DNA from: Erigeron canadensis
Taxonomy: Eukaryota > Streptophyta > Magnoliopsida > Asterales > Asteraceae
Assembly: GCF_010389155.1 (NCBI RefSeq)
Contig: NC_057761.1
Span: 46,424,213 to 46,488,212 of the forward strand
Direction: 5' to 3'
Length of the DNA: 64,000 nt
Position 1 is the stretch's first letter; the number at the start of each line of letters is the position of its first letter. Positions 11,513-23,448 of the stretch are shown piece by piece. The notes beneath the pieces are model-generated. The model worked only from the letters and a program-made list of their open reading frames with translations, was not told where the DNA came from and ran no database searches. Both the position numbers and the translations under genes were made by a program.

Positions 11513-11842
11513 CAGTGGAGGCCTAGAGGGTGTGCAAACCCGATTCCCAACCGGGATATAAATATTGAGGGGGCATAAATTTTTGATTCGATATTTCCAC
11601 AAAAGCGTGTGATTCAAAGGAGAAAACAGTTCGGTGAGAGTTCAAGTAGCTAAGAACTTCATTTACACCCGAAGAGAACTTTATAGTCAATTATTTCTTA
11701 TAAATTGATGAACTTCACAACCCTATAGATGTTTTTAAAGCGTTTGAAAGAGCTTGTTATTTATATATTTGAATTCGGTTAAAGTTAGGGACATAATTTT
11801 TTTTGCTCGGCCGGGGTGTTAAAATTCTTAGGGCCGCCACTG
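11513..11842. mobile_element. Non-autonomous hAT-like element (330 bp)
   Basis: A perfect 8-bp TSD TATATTGT (11505-11512 and 11843-11850) flanks ends CAGTGGAGGCC and, read inward from the right, CAGTGGCGGCCC. TSD length and the CAGTG-type ends fit hAT. No coding capacity. Confidence 0.8.
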
Positions 11843-12393
11843 TATATTGTCTACTAAAAACACTTTTAATGAAATAACTTACAATATCTATTATTTAATT
11901 CATAAAATAAATAAAAAAATGACTTTTACAGCAATTACCTTTACATTAATAACTTACACTATAGACGTCACCAGTCCCCGCTACTATCATAATCACCCCT
12001 GCGTCACACAATACATGAGTCTAGTATGTGCTTTGTTTTTTAAAAATTTTGCTATAGCCATCTCTAGAATACTTATCTAAAAAACTAATAAGAGGTTTTT
12101 TATGTGAATGAAATGTCGTTAATTTAAATAGAATATTTTTGTGAAAAATGAATTTTGACTTAAATGTTATTGATCTAACAAGAACACTTTTGCGATCATT
12201 TTCAAATCAAGCTAGCTTCAAATTGTTATCAAATGAGATTTAAACATTATAATTCTTGATTAATTATATATGTTGAGTAATGTTACATATGGCTAAACGA
12301 TATTTCTATTAATATGTCTAATTCATTAATTTATTGACACATGTATTATTCATATGTCCTTTTTGTCTCCATCATTGATTCTTTCATGATATA

Positions 12394-12694
12394 TTACACA
12401 AATCGTCTTTGTGGTTTTACCAAAAAATCACGTTTCATTTTTTAAACTTCAAAATAAAACTGGTAATCCTTTTATACGCGGAAAATGGTCACGTTTCGTC
12501 CTATAAAGGACCGTATAAATAACGAAATGTGATCATCATCCGTTAGAGTAAAGGACGAAACCTGACCATTCTCCGTTAGATTAAAGGACAAAACGTGACC
12601 ATTATCTGCGTATAAAGGACTAACAATGTCATTTTAAAGTTTAAAGGATGAAACGTGGTTTTTTTCTAAAACCACAAGGATGATTTGTGAAATT
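12394..12694. mobile_element. Foldback MITE (about 300 bp)
   Basis: The two halves are reverse complements: ACAAATCGTCTTTGTGG at the left pairs with CCACAAGGATGATTTGTG at the right, and the inner parts with AACGTGACCATTATCTGCG and CGCGGAAAATGGTCACGTTT also pair. It is non-coding, and the superfamily is undecided because no clear TSD was found. Confidence 0.65.
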
Positions 12695-12826
12695 AACTCT
12701 CTAAACATATTAAACATTTTTGTACGAGTAATAGTTAACTGACCAAAATTATTTTGTTCTATTTATAGACTTTTATATATGTATGACTATGACTATAATA
12801 TAAATATTTTGTGAACTATCTTCATC

Positions 12827-12828
<2 letters not shown>

Positions 12829-12866
<38 letters not shown>
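12829..12866. repeat. (ATT)n microsatellite
   Basis: About twelve uninterrupted ATT/TTA units. Confidence 0.9.
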
Positions 12867-12889
12867 TTGAACAACTATCTTCATCATGA

Positions 12890-13666
12890 CCAACTATTTT
12901 TTGTGAAGCACTCGATTGACATTAAACCTCGTAGCATAAGATTGTGGAAGAACAATGTGTCGTCTTATCAAATACTATCTTTAAAGCACATGTCATTTTA
13001 GAGAAAGCACTACAAAAAGTGCATTTCCCACGCTTAGTACATGTCAAATCTCTCTTTTTTTTTTCTTCTTTTTTTTCCCATTGTTTAATTATATATATAT
13101 ATATATGATATGTTTGGTCCCAGATTTCCCTCTTTCTTGTCTTCCACAAGACCACGACAATGTTTACCCCAAAATTGATACCACGGTCCACACCACGTTT
13201 CATACCATCAGCGGCAGTATCTTACCGCGTGATATGGGCTTTACCGCACCTTTACCTCACCCAATGCCAACCCATTGAGACGTTTGTTGACCTTAAGGAT
13301 TCAGGTTCGAGCTCCGCTTGACGCAAAAAATAACTCTTTTAAGGTACCCGTTACCAATGAAGCCTAGACCCACATGTGAAGTTTAAATACGCGGGTTCGA
13401 ACTGTGAGGATTAGGATGGAGATATTGTGACGGCATCATATTTATAATAAGGGATGAGTCGATGGGTACCCAATTGTGATACCAGGGCTAGGGTTCCCTC
13501 CATTACCCCCACCCCCCACCCCACTTGAGACGTTTACGTTAGAATCGGACCCGGCCCGATAAGATTATTATGTTGTAGTTATACTTTTCGCATCTATCAT
13601 TTCGATCACTCCTCAATTGCTAGAAATAAGAAAAGTGTCATTTTATCAACAACTAAAAAAATTTCT
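12890..13666. other. Intergenic DNA with a possible SINE remnant, no gene
   Basis: TTGAGACGTTT occurs at about 13276 and 13525, bracketing sequence with two tRNA B-box-like motifs (CAGGTTCGAGC near 13303 and GGGTTCGAACT near 13393). This may be a SINE or a composite repeat. The 93- and 65-residue frames near 12922-13278 overlap on opposite strands and have no recognisable content. Confidence 0.35.
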
Positions 13667-14337
13667 ATATTTGTAACACCCCGGGCTAGGACCCGAAATA
13701 TCATTGAAATTATATAGCACACAGTGGAATTATCGTAGAGTATATACTACATGAAAATAAAGGATTCGGAGAATCCAAACCAATATTTAAGGTGCAAGAT
13801 ACTAAGTAAACAAGAAACCATGAATAAGACTAAAACAAGGCATTACAACTAAGATCATAAATAACTAAGCGAGAACCCTAAATGGACAATGGATCACGGA
13901 TCCATGGGAGTCCCATTCCAAGCTCTAGCAGAATCAACAAATAGCCATCAATACTCCAACTTCACACGAATACCTGAAAAGTGCACTAAACAAGGTCAAC
14001 ACTAGGTTGGTGAGTTCGTAGTGATGGTTCACATGCAACCACCGACAAATATCACGATAAGTAAGTAAGGTAAGTAAAGGCTTACAAGTAGCCTTTATAA
14101 GGCTCAACATCAACCAAGATAGGTAACTGAAAGTAAACCTCATCACTTAACAAGCCAAGAATGTATCAACAAGAATGAGAGATGCGTGTCACAATTATGC
14201 ATGAGTAATATCAACATCAAAGAGTATGCGAAGCAATAAGGAATGCATAAAGTATATGTACATGCGACATAATCAAGCAAATGCATGAGTGTATATCGTG
14301 TGCCTCTCAACCATCATCAAAAATGTACAAGTCCCCG

Positions 14338-14587
14338 GGGAGCGAACGACCTTGCACACGTTTCCCATACAAAAGGGGTGCGTACGTTCTCGCTCACGTT
14401 TCCCATTAGCTTGGGGTGCTTGCGTCTCATCAATATCCACATCAGTACGTATGCGTGTTTACGTTCCCCAGGGAGCGAACGGCCTCGCACACGTTTCCCA
14501 TACATAAGGGGTTGCGTACGTTCCCGCTCACGTTTCCCATAGCTTGGGGATACGTACATCTCATCAATAACCAACGAATGCGTGTTA
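14338..14587. repeat. Two-copy tandem repeat inside the solo LTR
   Basis: GGGAGCGAACG at 14338 recurs at 14471 (period 133), followed in each copy by CACACGTTTCCCATAC and CTCACGTTTCCCAT. Overlapping open frames on both strands arise from this repeat. Confidence 0.8.
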
Positions 14588-15363
14588 CCTCAATCACAAA
14601 TCCATCAATCATCAACAAACCAAACTATACATACATACACTTAAGAGGGCTTGCTTTCAAAGAGTCTTTGATGCTTGTATACAGGGTCACCCGCAACCTT
14701 CCCACCACATCTCAAACCTTTTGAAAGCAAAGTCGACTTCCATGTATGTACATCTATCCTAAATAACCACAATATTCCAAACATATGCATAATCCATCAC
14801 ACAATTCATCCACCAATCCATCAATCAATCTACAATACAATCAACATTCGATCACACAATATTTAATCATAACGAGTGTAAATAAATCAAATAATACCAT
14901 CAACCATCAATAAATCAATCAAAAACAATTAAACACGTAAGGGTGCACTTTCCAGCCCGAATCTCAAGCGAGTAGGAAACTACGGAACTCACCTTGGCTT
15001 CCAAGCTATGATAAAGAGTTAACAAAGAGTTATAAACGCTCAACAACCGCTACGAGTCCGCAACCTAGCAATAAATATCATATTATCATCAAAGTCAACT
15101 TCTATAATCCTAAACAAGTTGGTTTGGTAAGATTAAGGTCGAGTCACAACTCTTAGACGTCTAACCGCTTTCCCACATAAGAACAAGACACATTTGACTC
15201 GACATTTTTAAAAATGGAGAAAGATTCATGAAAAATGAATGTTACTACAAGAAAGTAGACTCTTATACCAATCCAACGATAGGTTATATGACTCGATTGG
15301 ACTTACGGATCAAAAGTTATAAGCGTTTGAAGTTGACGAAGAGTTTTCGGTTCAGTAACTTTT

Positions 15364-15408
15364 CACTGCGCTGCAGTGGGGTCTAGCACCTCCCACTGCG
15401 CCGCAGTG
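15364..15408. repeat. CG-rich palindrome pair in the solo LTR
   Basis: CACTGCGCTGCAGTG (15364-15378) and CACTGCGCCGCAGTG (15394-15408) are each palindromic around a central base or with one mismatch. The same motif recurs five times at 16681-16845. Confidence 0.85.
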
Positions 15409-16674
15409 AGCGCTATCTGCAGCCAAACAGCATCAAGTTTCGAGCTAAAACACCCCAAAACTCCATTTTTGACCCAATGATCGATCTAGGAAGGTTCAAG
15501 ACATGTTTTGAAGCACAAACCAACATCATTTGACATAAATAAACATAACCCACATCTTAGTTTCGATTCATAACATCAAATCCTTGCTCAAATTCATTTT
15601 GACCCATTTCAAACCCTAATTGAACCCTAATTTGATTTTGCCCGATTTGTGACCTGAATTTGTTTGCAATCAACTAGAAACATGTAAATAAACATGAAAT
15701 GATAATTATGGGATGAATTTAACTTACCAAAACCTTCACCTCATGTTCAAACCCAAATTTGAACCGAATGGGTGTTTTCTTCCACTTTGAAACCCAAACT
15801 CTTGATATGATGATAAGGAGATGATGATGATGATTATTCTAGTTCTTAATCTCGCTTAAACTTCTTTAATTTTGATAGAAATCGAGAGAGAGAGTGAAAT
15901 TGTGTGTGTGTGTGTGTTTTTGTAAGAATTCAAGAGAGAGAGAAGGAGGGTGAAATAGATGGGTGGTGGAGGATGGAGGTGGGAATAAGGGTGGGTGTAA
16001 GAGTTGGGTCACGGGTCTTGGGTCATGGGTTGACCCGACTCACACATTACTAGCTCAATTAAATTGTTGCCTTTTGTCGTCTAAGATCATACCATCCCAC
16101 GAGTGGTCAAGTGACCCATTAAACATTTTGTCCATCATTTAATCTCAAAGGAGCTAAATCATTCTTTATTTAAATTTACTAAGCATTTTACAAAAAAGTC
16201 AAAGGGTCAAAATTCGCGGATGTTACAATATTTTACATCAAGCTATATATGGGGGAGTGAATTTACTAATATACCCGTCTCATAAACATAGTCTCATGTT
16301 GTAACTTATACATCATCATCACCGACCACCACCGCCGCCACCATGATCATCTCCGACCACCATCATTAGGGGTGTTTGTGGTCCGGTTCGGTCAGGTTTT
16401 GACTAAATCTTGAACCAAACCGGCATTCCCGCTTTCAACATATTTTAAATCAAACTAGACCAAGTATGTTGTTTAACAAGACCAAACCAAATCATGTAAC
16501 CCGGTCCGGTTTGCCTGGTTCGACGGTTTCAAGGTCTTTTTTTATCTCCAAATAAATTATGCATTTTTTCATATCAATAGTTTTTTTTCATTTTTTTTAT
16601 CACACATATAGAAGTTAGGATGAAAGGACTAGACTCGATAACCGAAAACACGACACATTTTTTTATATATATAT

Positions 16675-18547
16675 ATACCCCAATGCGCCGCAGTGGAAAG
16701 TCTTGGTACAGAAAGAGAAGAAGCCCCACTGCGCCGCAGTGGGTTTGACACCCCCCCACTGCGCCGAACTGGGAGAAAAGTTCACTTAAAACGTGGAATT
16801 CCACTGCGTCGCAGTGGGCAAAACCACCCCCACTGCGCCGCAGTGAGTCTCAGTTCAGCAAACCTAAAACATTCCAACACTGGACCAAACATGTAACCTT
16901 CAAATTTCAAAACAAACATCTTAAAAACACATTCCAGAGATTGACAACAACAACATAGAAACATTTTAAACATAATTACAACATCAACTTGTTTCAAATC
17001 TCATGAACACCATCAATGGGTCGTTTACCCATTTTAACACTATTTTTGTCCAAAATGCAACTTCACAACTTTCTGAAAGCTTTACACCTAATCATTTACA
17101 TAATTTTAACAAAAGTATGACCATCAAATCAAAATGTTCTAAGAGCCATGAGGAGAGGGATTTTCTAGGCCTCTAAACCAAAAGTTTGTCATTCATCCAA
17201 GAATGACCTAAAATGGCAAACAGCTAAAATATAAGCAAAGGCTTAGTGAATATACTTGCATACATTTATGAATACAAAGGAGGGCAAAGTGCAAGAACTT
17301 TCACATATAACCTATGACACCGTCATGCCACATTTGCATGCTCACCTTGCACACTAACATGCTATACATGGATCCATATAAGCTAAACAATCATATCAAT
17401 CACATTTATCGGGATTCTTAGGCCCCGGAGGTTCTTAAGCCTCATATCATATCAACTATCGGGATTCTTAGGATCCGGAGGTTCTTAGGCCTCATAATCA
17501 CAATGCCCCACATGGGATTATGCCGCATCAATTACCACACATGGATAAACAAACTTCAACATGATGTGGTCAAATACCACACATAGACAAAAGACTTCAA
17601 CATAATGTGGTCAATTGATCCAACATATACATAAAGGTATGCATATATACTCACCTCCTCCGCAACTTGGAAAATAAAGCTAAAACGATAATGCACAACA
17701 AGCTTCAACCTATGATCATATCATAAAAATGCATAACCTTACATTCACAACTTGACTAGCTCAACCTAGCCATTCTCAATCACTAGCCTTTTCTAAACCC
17801 AAAACCCAACCCATTTGTCATTGAGTTACTTTCATCTTTAACAATAACATTAAGTAGTTCAATCTACCATTTTCATCCACATTTCAATAACTAGTAAAAT
17901 TCATCTTTTCTCATTAACTAAAATTTTCACATGAACTTGTCAATTTCATAATCAAGCATATCACATAACTCAATGACAACTAGGTTAACTATGGAATTGG
18001 GGAAAATTAACCATATTTCATATTCTAGCAAAAACCCACAAATTGGTTCACTCATGAACCCTAATTTCAAAAGAGAGATGAAAATTAAATTAGGGAAATT
18101 CAATACCTCAACAAACAATAAGTTAATGCAAGACTTAAGTTGGAAATTCTTCTTCCTTTCTTTTCTCTTTGGAATTCGGCCACCACCACAAAACCCTAGT
18201 TTTTAAATTCTTGAATGAAGATTAATTGATGGTGATGATTATTATGGATGTTCTTATCCTTGAATTTGAAGGAATTTAGCTTTGATTTTGAAAGAAATGG
18301 GAAGAAGATTGTATGGAGAAATGATGAAAAACAAAAATGAAAATGTGAATAATAGAATGGGAAAATGGCTGGCACTTCCTATGAGTGCCACGACCCTTCT
18401 CTTTTTGTGGGTATTTTTACCCGCTATCCGTTAAAGTTCCAACTAAATTAACCACATATCTAAAAATAAAATACTAGAAAATTAATTTAATGTCAAAACT
18501 ATGAAAATGAGTTAATTTCTTTTACCTTAAAATCTTTAGGGCGTTAC
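16675..18547 (-). mobile_element. LTR-like fragment nested in the hAT element
   Basis: The right end reads TTAGGGCGTTACA, so the minus strand begins TGTAACGCCCT like the TGTAACATC/TGTAACACCC ends of the other two LTRs. The left part is a cluster of five CACTGCGNCGCAGTG-type palindromes directly after a TA run. Short tandem duplications lie at 17408-17496 and 17535-17615. No gag or pol is present. A complete TG...CA pair and TSD were not found, so the left boundary and the strand are uncertain. Confidence 0.5.
16681..16845. repeat. Cluster of five CG-rich 15-bp palindromes
   Basis: CAATGCGCCGCAGTG (16681-16695), CACTGCGCCGCAGTG (16727-16741), CACTGCGCCGAACTG (16757-16771), CACTGCGTCGCAGTG (16802-16816) and CACTGCGCCGCAGTG (16831-16845). 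Spacing is irregular, which is unlike a simple tandem repeat. Confidence 0.9.
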
Positions 18548-18978
18548 ATAGGAACTCTATAATCTTAATATTAATAAAAACAGTGATAAAGTTACAAATA
18601 TCTTGTGTTTTATACTTACAATATATGAAATATTAAAAGTGATGGATGACTCAAGGCTTACTATTTTGATCTTTGAGTGGAAACATAATGAAAGAATGAA
18701 GCTAAAAAGATAAAAGGATAAAGTGAAAATATGAAAATATGAAAGTAAAAGTAGGTTTATATAAATTAATTAATGTATATATATACATATATATATTTTT
18801 GGTTCGGTCCGGTTTTTGACGGTTAACTCTTTGCTCAAACCGTAACCGGACCAAGGAACTCGGTTTTTCAAAATTTAAACCACCGGACCAGACTTTAACA
18901 ACTCAATCCGACCAAACCAATCCAAATAACCCGGTTTGGTCCAGTTTTCACGGTTTGATGAACACCCCTAACCATCAT

Positions 18979-19309
18979 GATCCTTCGGCGACGGCGGTTA
19001 ACTTACCTATGTCACCGGAGGATCATGGTGGTGGTCGGAGATGATTATGGTGGTGGTGATGATTGGAGATGGTAAAAAAGGAATGATTAAGATTTGGTCC
19101 TAATGGTCCTAAAATAAGCATTGGTCCTAAAATCATGTTAAGCATATACGTAATGATGTATAGGAGTTGTATATCACCGATAAATTGATAAAATGATAAG
19201 GGAGAAGACTAAGGTAGTTTGGACTTTGGACGTGTTCCAATGACACAACAATAATGTCGCCATTTAGAAGATCGATGTCTGAGACAGGGCCCGACCGGCT
19301 AGTAACATA
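18979..19309. other. Repeat-derived intergenic DNA, no gene
   Basis: GGTGGTGGTCGGAGATGAT (19029-19047) is close to the reverse complement of sequence left of the hAT insertion (about 16340-16365), so the hAT element may sit inside an older inverted-repeat element. GGTCCTAA occurs three times near 19095-19130. Confidence 0.35.
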
Positions 19310-19783
19310 CGAGACAAAGTACCCGTGCGTTGTGGCGGTAAGATGGTGAGGGTGATAAGTCATAAAGTGTGATAAGTCATAGGAAGTAATACGTCATAGA
19401 GTGTGATAACCAAATACTTTAACCGTATGGGTTCCGTCCTCGGATAAAAAAATTCGTCGAAAGTATATCGAATGACATTCCTAATGAAAGAACATGAAAT
19501 TTTAAGAACACCCATAAAATTTTTATAATTTATCGATGTATGGTTTTTGAGATAAAAGATTTTGAATGAATAAGAGAAATAAAATGATTTATAGGGGAGA
19601 GAGAAAAATGATTAGTTGGGATTTGAGGTGAGAGAAAAATGAGTGGTTAATATTTAAGAAGAGAAAAAAAATAGTTGAGATGTATATAGATGTATTATAC
19701 ATTATGTATTAATAAGTGTACAATGTTGAAAGTTAAAAAAATTTGGAGGAAACAAATGCTTTATAATGTAGTAGAAATATAGA
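19310..19783 (-). mobile_element. Helitron-like element, copy 2
   Basis: On the minus strand it starts TCTATATTTCTACTAC after an A and ends CGCACGGGTACTTTGTCTCG before a T. Its body shares AAACCATACATCGATAAATT and CATTCGATATACTTTCGACG with the elements at 4108-4945 and 31723-32185. No helicase is encoded. Confidence 0.6.
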
Positions 19784-19837
19784 TTTATATTGAGATTAAT
19801 TAGATGAATTTATTGAGATTAGTTAGATGTGGAGTAC

Positions 19838-20110
19838 GTCCCATTATATCTCAGTGGTTGAGCACCAGCTTTATATGTTGAAGGTCTTGAGTTCAAAACA
19901 TGTGAAGTACATTTGAAGGAATTTCACAATAAAGTACTCCAGTGAAACATGTTTGAGTCGTGTAGAGGGGGCAAAGTTTTATCCCAATTAAATGTTATGC
20001 CTTCGGGCGGTTTAGTTGAGAGTTTCTCATCCTAGTAGGTATTGAGAGTGAGGGGGCTCTCTAGCGCAGACCCGGTCAAAAAAACGTAAGCTAGATCCTT
20101 TATTGCGAAT
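19838..20110 (+). mobile_element. Probable tRNA-derived SINE
   Basis: ATATCTCAGTGGTTGAGCAC resembles a tRNA A box and GGTCTTGAGTTCAAAAC, about 40 bp on, a B box. The body continues through GGGGGCTCTCTAGCGCAGAC. A 3' piece of the same family is at 60545-60640. A complete tRNA fold is not possible. Confidence 0.5.
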
Positions 20111-20241
20111 AAATGATCCACACATTTAAAAAAAAAAATTAGATACGGATGAATAATGATTTAGTACTATTTTTCTTATTTTCTAAGTAGAATAAATTCT
20201 GGTTGGATGAAAAACAGTCGACCACATCATTCGCCTAGCAT

Positions 20242-21348
20242 TTTAGGGTTATTTACTGAAATGGTACTTGGACTATCCACCATATTACTGGTTTCATACC
20301 TATAACTTTAAAATTACTCTCATCATACCCCAACTTATCAATTTTTCACTCGGACGATACCTGACTTGACGAACGTTAGTTTGGCCGTTAAGTTGGGGTA
20401 TGACTACCGTAAATTTTAAGTTTTAGGTATGAAACCGGTAATATGGTGGATAGTCCAGATATCATTTATGTAATTATTATTATTATTATTATTATTATCA
20501 TTATTATTATTATGTTGTTGTTGTTGTTGTTTTTTTAATTACACAAAGTACATTGATATTTTTTTTTGTAAATATTTATATTTATTTTATAAAAAAATAC
20601 TTTATTTTTATAAAAAAATTATTATAAATATTTAATTTTTTATTAAAAACTATTAATATTTCAAAAACTATTATTTATAAAGTTTATTTTTTAATAAAAT
20701 AATATTTTCTTTTATAAAAGATCATTTTTAGTACAAAGTTTTTATTTTTATAAAAAATATTTTTCAATCTTCTTTTTTAAAGGGGTGAACCGGAAAGAAT
20801 ATCATAATTTCTTGTATTGCATTAGTACCTGTACAACTATTATGTAAGGTTTGAATCAGCTCAAAACAAATTTAATCAACTCCATGTGGTGATATCCATT
20901 CAAGACTTCACCTTCATTTATCAATGCTTTACATGAAATTAATGTACTGCTTCCGATTTACTTATTTTTGTTAAATAAAAAATAAATAAATATGAAATAA
21001 ATAAAATCATCATGGATCTATAATTTGATTGATTAATAGTTTTTAATAAAAAAACTAAATATTTATAATATTTCTTATAAAAATAAAGTATTCTTTTATA
21101 AAATAAAAGTTAATTACATAAATGACACCTGGACTATCTACTATATTACCGGTTTCATATCTAAAACTTTAAAATTTACCGTAGTCATACCCCAACTTAA
21201 CGGCCAAACTGACGCCCGTCAGGTCATGTATCGTCCGTGTGGATAATTGATAAGTTGGGGTATGATGAGAGTAATTTTAAAGTTATAGGTATGAAATCAG
21301 TAATATGGTGGATACTCCAGGTACCATTTCAGTAAATAACCCTAAAAA
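20242..21348. mobile_element. Large foldback element with 230-bp arms
   Basis: TTTTAGGGTTATTTACTGAA at the left end mirrors TTCAGTAAATAACCCTAAAA at the right. Arms at about 20242-20470 and 21110-21348 are near-complete reverse complements, including GACTATCCACCATATTAC and ATACCCCAACTTA. Each arm is itself partly palindromic. The centre is AT-rich with an ATT/GTT microsatellite (20470-20535) and about 200 bp of more ordinary sequence near 20785-20960. No transposase; superfamily undecided. Confidence 0.75.
20470..20535. repeat. (ATT)n(GTT)n microsatellite
   Basis: Runs of ATT followed by GTT units at the inner edge of the left foldback arm. Confidence 0.85.
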
Positions 21349-23110
21349 ATATATTCTTCCTAATGATCAGATTTACATGAGAGAATCATAACAAAATAAT
21401 AATCAAATACCGTTTATTGAAAATATATGATACCGTCATAATATCATATAGCAATGACTATATGATAATAATTAAGTAAATATATTTTTCATTGATTTTG
21501 ATTTATTTACCATAATATATACGTCTTTCAATTTAATGTATATATATATACCAATAATATATGAGTTTCATATAAAAGTAATGGTACATATATGATCTCT
21601 TCATGATAATAATGAATGATCATGATAGATCCACACAGCACATACATAATACATTCATACATGTGATTTTGAATAAACATGTGTTGTACGTGTATGTGAC
21701 TATGTGTGTACTATTTGTGCATATAAAGTTTGGGACATGACCTCTAATTGAGATGGGAAATACGTGACTTTTAATTTTTTCTTTGCATATAAAGTTAATG
21801 ACATGACCTCTTATCATATTTTCATTTCTTATTTTTACTAAGATAAGATTTTTCTCATGTTTATTCCTTCAATCAAAAACGTGACTTTTACTTAAATTAA
21901 ATTATATCATCTCTTTTTTATTTCCTTGTACAAAAAAGTTATAAATGATGAAAAATATAATTGGTTCTAAAACAATTATGGTTTTTGATTTGGGTAAGGT
22001 TTATTCTAATGTGTATTTTGATTGTACTTTTATATATTAATATTCATTTTACTTTATCTATTTAAAATTCACATTTTTCAATTTTCACATATAATTATAT
22101 AAAGTTTTACTCAAAATGATAATTTATTTATCAATACGATTTGTGTATATAGTTAAAACAATACTTTTTAGCCAAAATGTTCAGAATTAAGCTCTATAGT
22201 TGAAGAAATTTTTTTACACATATAATTTTTGATTAAATGTAAATTATTACATATATATCTATAAAAAGATTTTCTTTATCAAAGTTTTTCTTCATATTAA
22301 TCATTGACTACAGTTGTTTTTTTTTTTAAATGTTTTTCAATATCTAGTAATTTGTAATGTATGGTGATATTAAATTTATTTATATAATTTTAAAATTCAA
22401 AATTACATCTAAATAACTCATTAATGTAAAAAACAATAAAAATGCAATTTCATGTTAAAAAAAAAATCAATGATTGAATTTGCTTTAAAAAATTTCTAAA
22501 ATTTCATACAATTTTCTTAGGGTTTTTTAAATAATTTTTCATTGATGCCTACATCATGCATGTGATTTTAAATAAACATGTGCTGTTATTCTAACATATT
22601 ATTTATGATCAGTGCGTTAGATACAGATTTAAACAAAACAATCATTGTACACAATCACATTAATTCATATAAAATAATTTCTTGGCTATTGTCAACCTAC
22701 CTTACCACAAACTCTACTTTTCCTATTTCTTGTGAGAGGGAACAATTTCCATGTGAGTCAAATACATTTGTTTAGTTAATAATTGGATTTGCTAACTAAT
22801 CATATTTTTCACTTAGATGTAGCGCGGTTTAATCAGAGCTTTTTACTCGTGATCAAATCTAATGATTTTTCTGACCTAAATCATATGTCTAAAGTGTATA
22901 ATTCAAAATTGAAACATTTTATAAGAAAAGAAAATTATTTGCCAATAAACTACTTAACTACTTGAACAGTTGAACATGGTTATATTTGTCTACCAATAAC
23001 CTTATTTTTTAGAATGTTTCATTTTTTGCAAACCATTTCTATCCCTTATTTCAGAGTACATATAAATCCAACGGTCATAAGTTTTTTTTTTATTGTTTTT
23101 TTAAATCACT
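21349..23110. other. AT-rich intergenic DNA with local duplications, no gene
   Basis: CATGTGATTTTGAATAAACA near 21659 recurs as CATGTGATTTTAAATAAACA near 22560. CATATAAAGTTTGGGACATG near 21720 recurs at about 21785 with changes. No convincing coding sequence. Confidence 0.5.
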
Positions 23111-23394
23111 ATAGCACGGTACTCGCGCTATACGGCGGTGGTCGTGGCGGCGACGGTGTGATGGTTGGACGACTGTTGGTGGTGGAGCGGCGGTGAGTTA
23201 CGTTGTGTATATAATTGATGTAAAAGGTTAATAGACATATTTTAAATGATAAAGGACTGGCAGTGTAATTTAATCATTAATGTTAAGAGGATAGTGTATA
23301 TGAAAGTATTTTAAGGGGTGTTAAGTGAAAATATTACATATTTTCAACATTACCAAAAATAAAAAGGGCTATTCTTTTTATAATATAGTATAGA
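23111..23394 (-). mobile_element. Helitron-like element, short copy
   Basis: On the minus strand it begins TCTATACTATATTATAAAAA after an A and ends in the GC-rich near-hairpin with GCGCGAGTACCGTGCTATAG. It shares this end layout with 34223-34473 and 26178-26447. The final CTAT/CTATAG departs from strict CTRR. Confidence 0.5.
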
Positions 23395-23448
23395 TTACTC
23401 TCTAGTTTTTCTTACTACAGTTAATTACATAGATAATTCTTCTAGACT

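Larger units (their letters stand above)
13672..16227 (-). mobile_element. Solo LTR of a long-LTR retrotransposon
   Basis: The 2556-bp unit starts TGTAACACCCC and ends GGATGTTACA, so it has the TG...CA ends of an LTR. It is flanked by a perfect 5-bp TSD ATATT (13667-13671 and 16228-16232). No gag or pol lies between or beside, so it is a solo LTR. Minus-strand orientation is inferred from sequence shared with the LTR at 62820: both contain ATAACTTTTGAWCCGTAA and GAGTCTACTTTCT just beyond a CG-rich palindrome cluster. A roughly 133-bp tandem duplication lies at 14338-14587. Ty3/Gypsy is likely but not shown. All short open frames inside are incidental. Confidence 0.75.
16367..18970. mobile_element. 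hAT-like element split by an LTR-like insertion
   Basis: The outer ends TAGGGGTGTTTGTGGTCC and, read inward from the right, TAGGGGTGTTCATCAAACC are inverted. A perfect 8-bp TSD ACCATCAT flanks them (16359-16366 and 18971-18978). Both subterminal parts are rich in GGTCCGGTT/ACCGG motifs in inverted order. The middle (about 16675-18547) is a later LTR-like insertion. Without it the hAT-like element is about 730 bp and non-coding. Confidence 0.75.

Noticed and set aside
14285..14866. Five overlapping open frames of 63-102 codons on both strands
   Set aside because: They come from the 133-bp tandem repeat and low-complexity sequence inside the solo LTR.
16681..16845. Possible CRISPR-like array of short palindromic repeats
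   Set aside because: Repeats are only 15 bp, spacers vary from about 15 to 31 bp, no cas genes exist and the context is a plant retrotransposon.
16574..16997. Arginine/serine-rich frames with repeated 'LRRSG' on the plus strand and mirror frames on the minus strand
   Set aside because: They are translations of the CG-rich palindrome cluster, which reads open on both strands.
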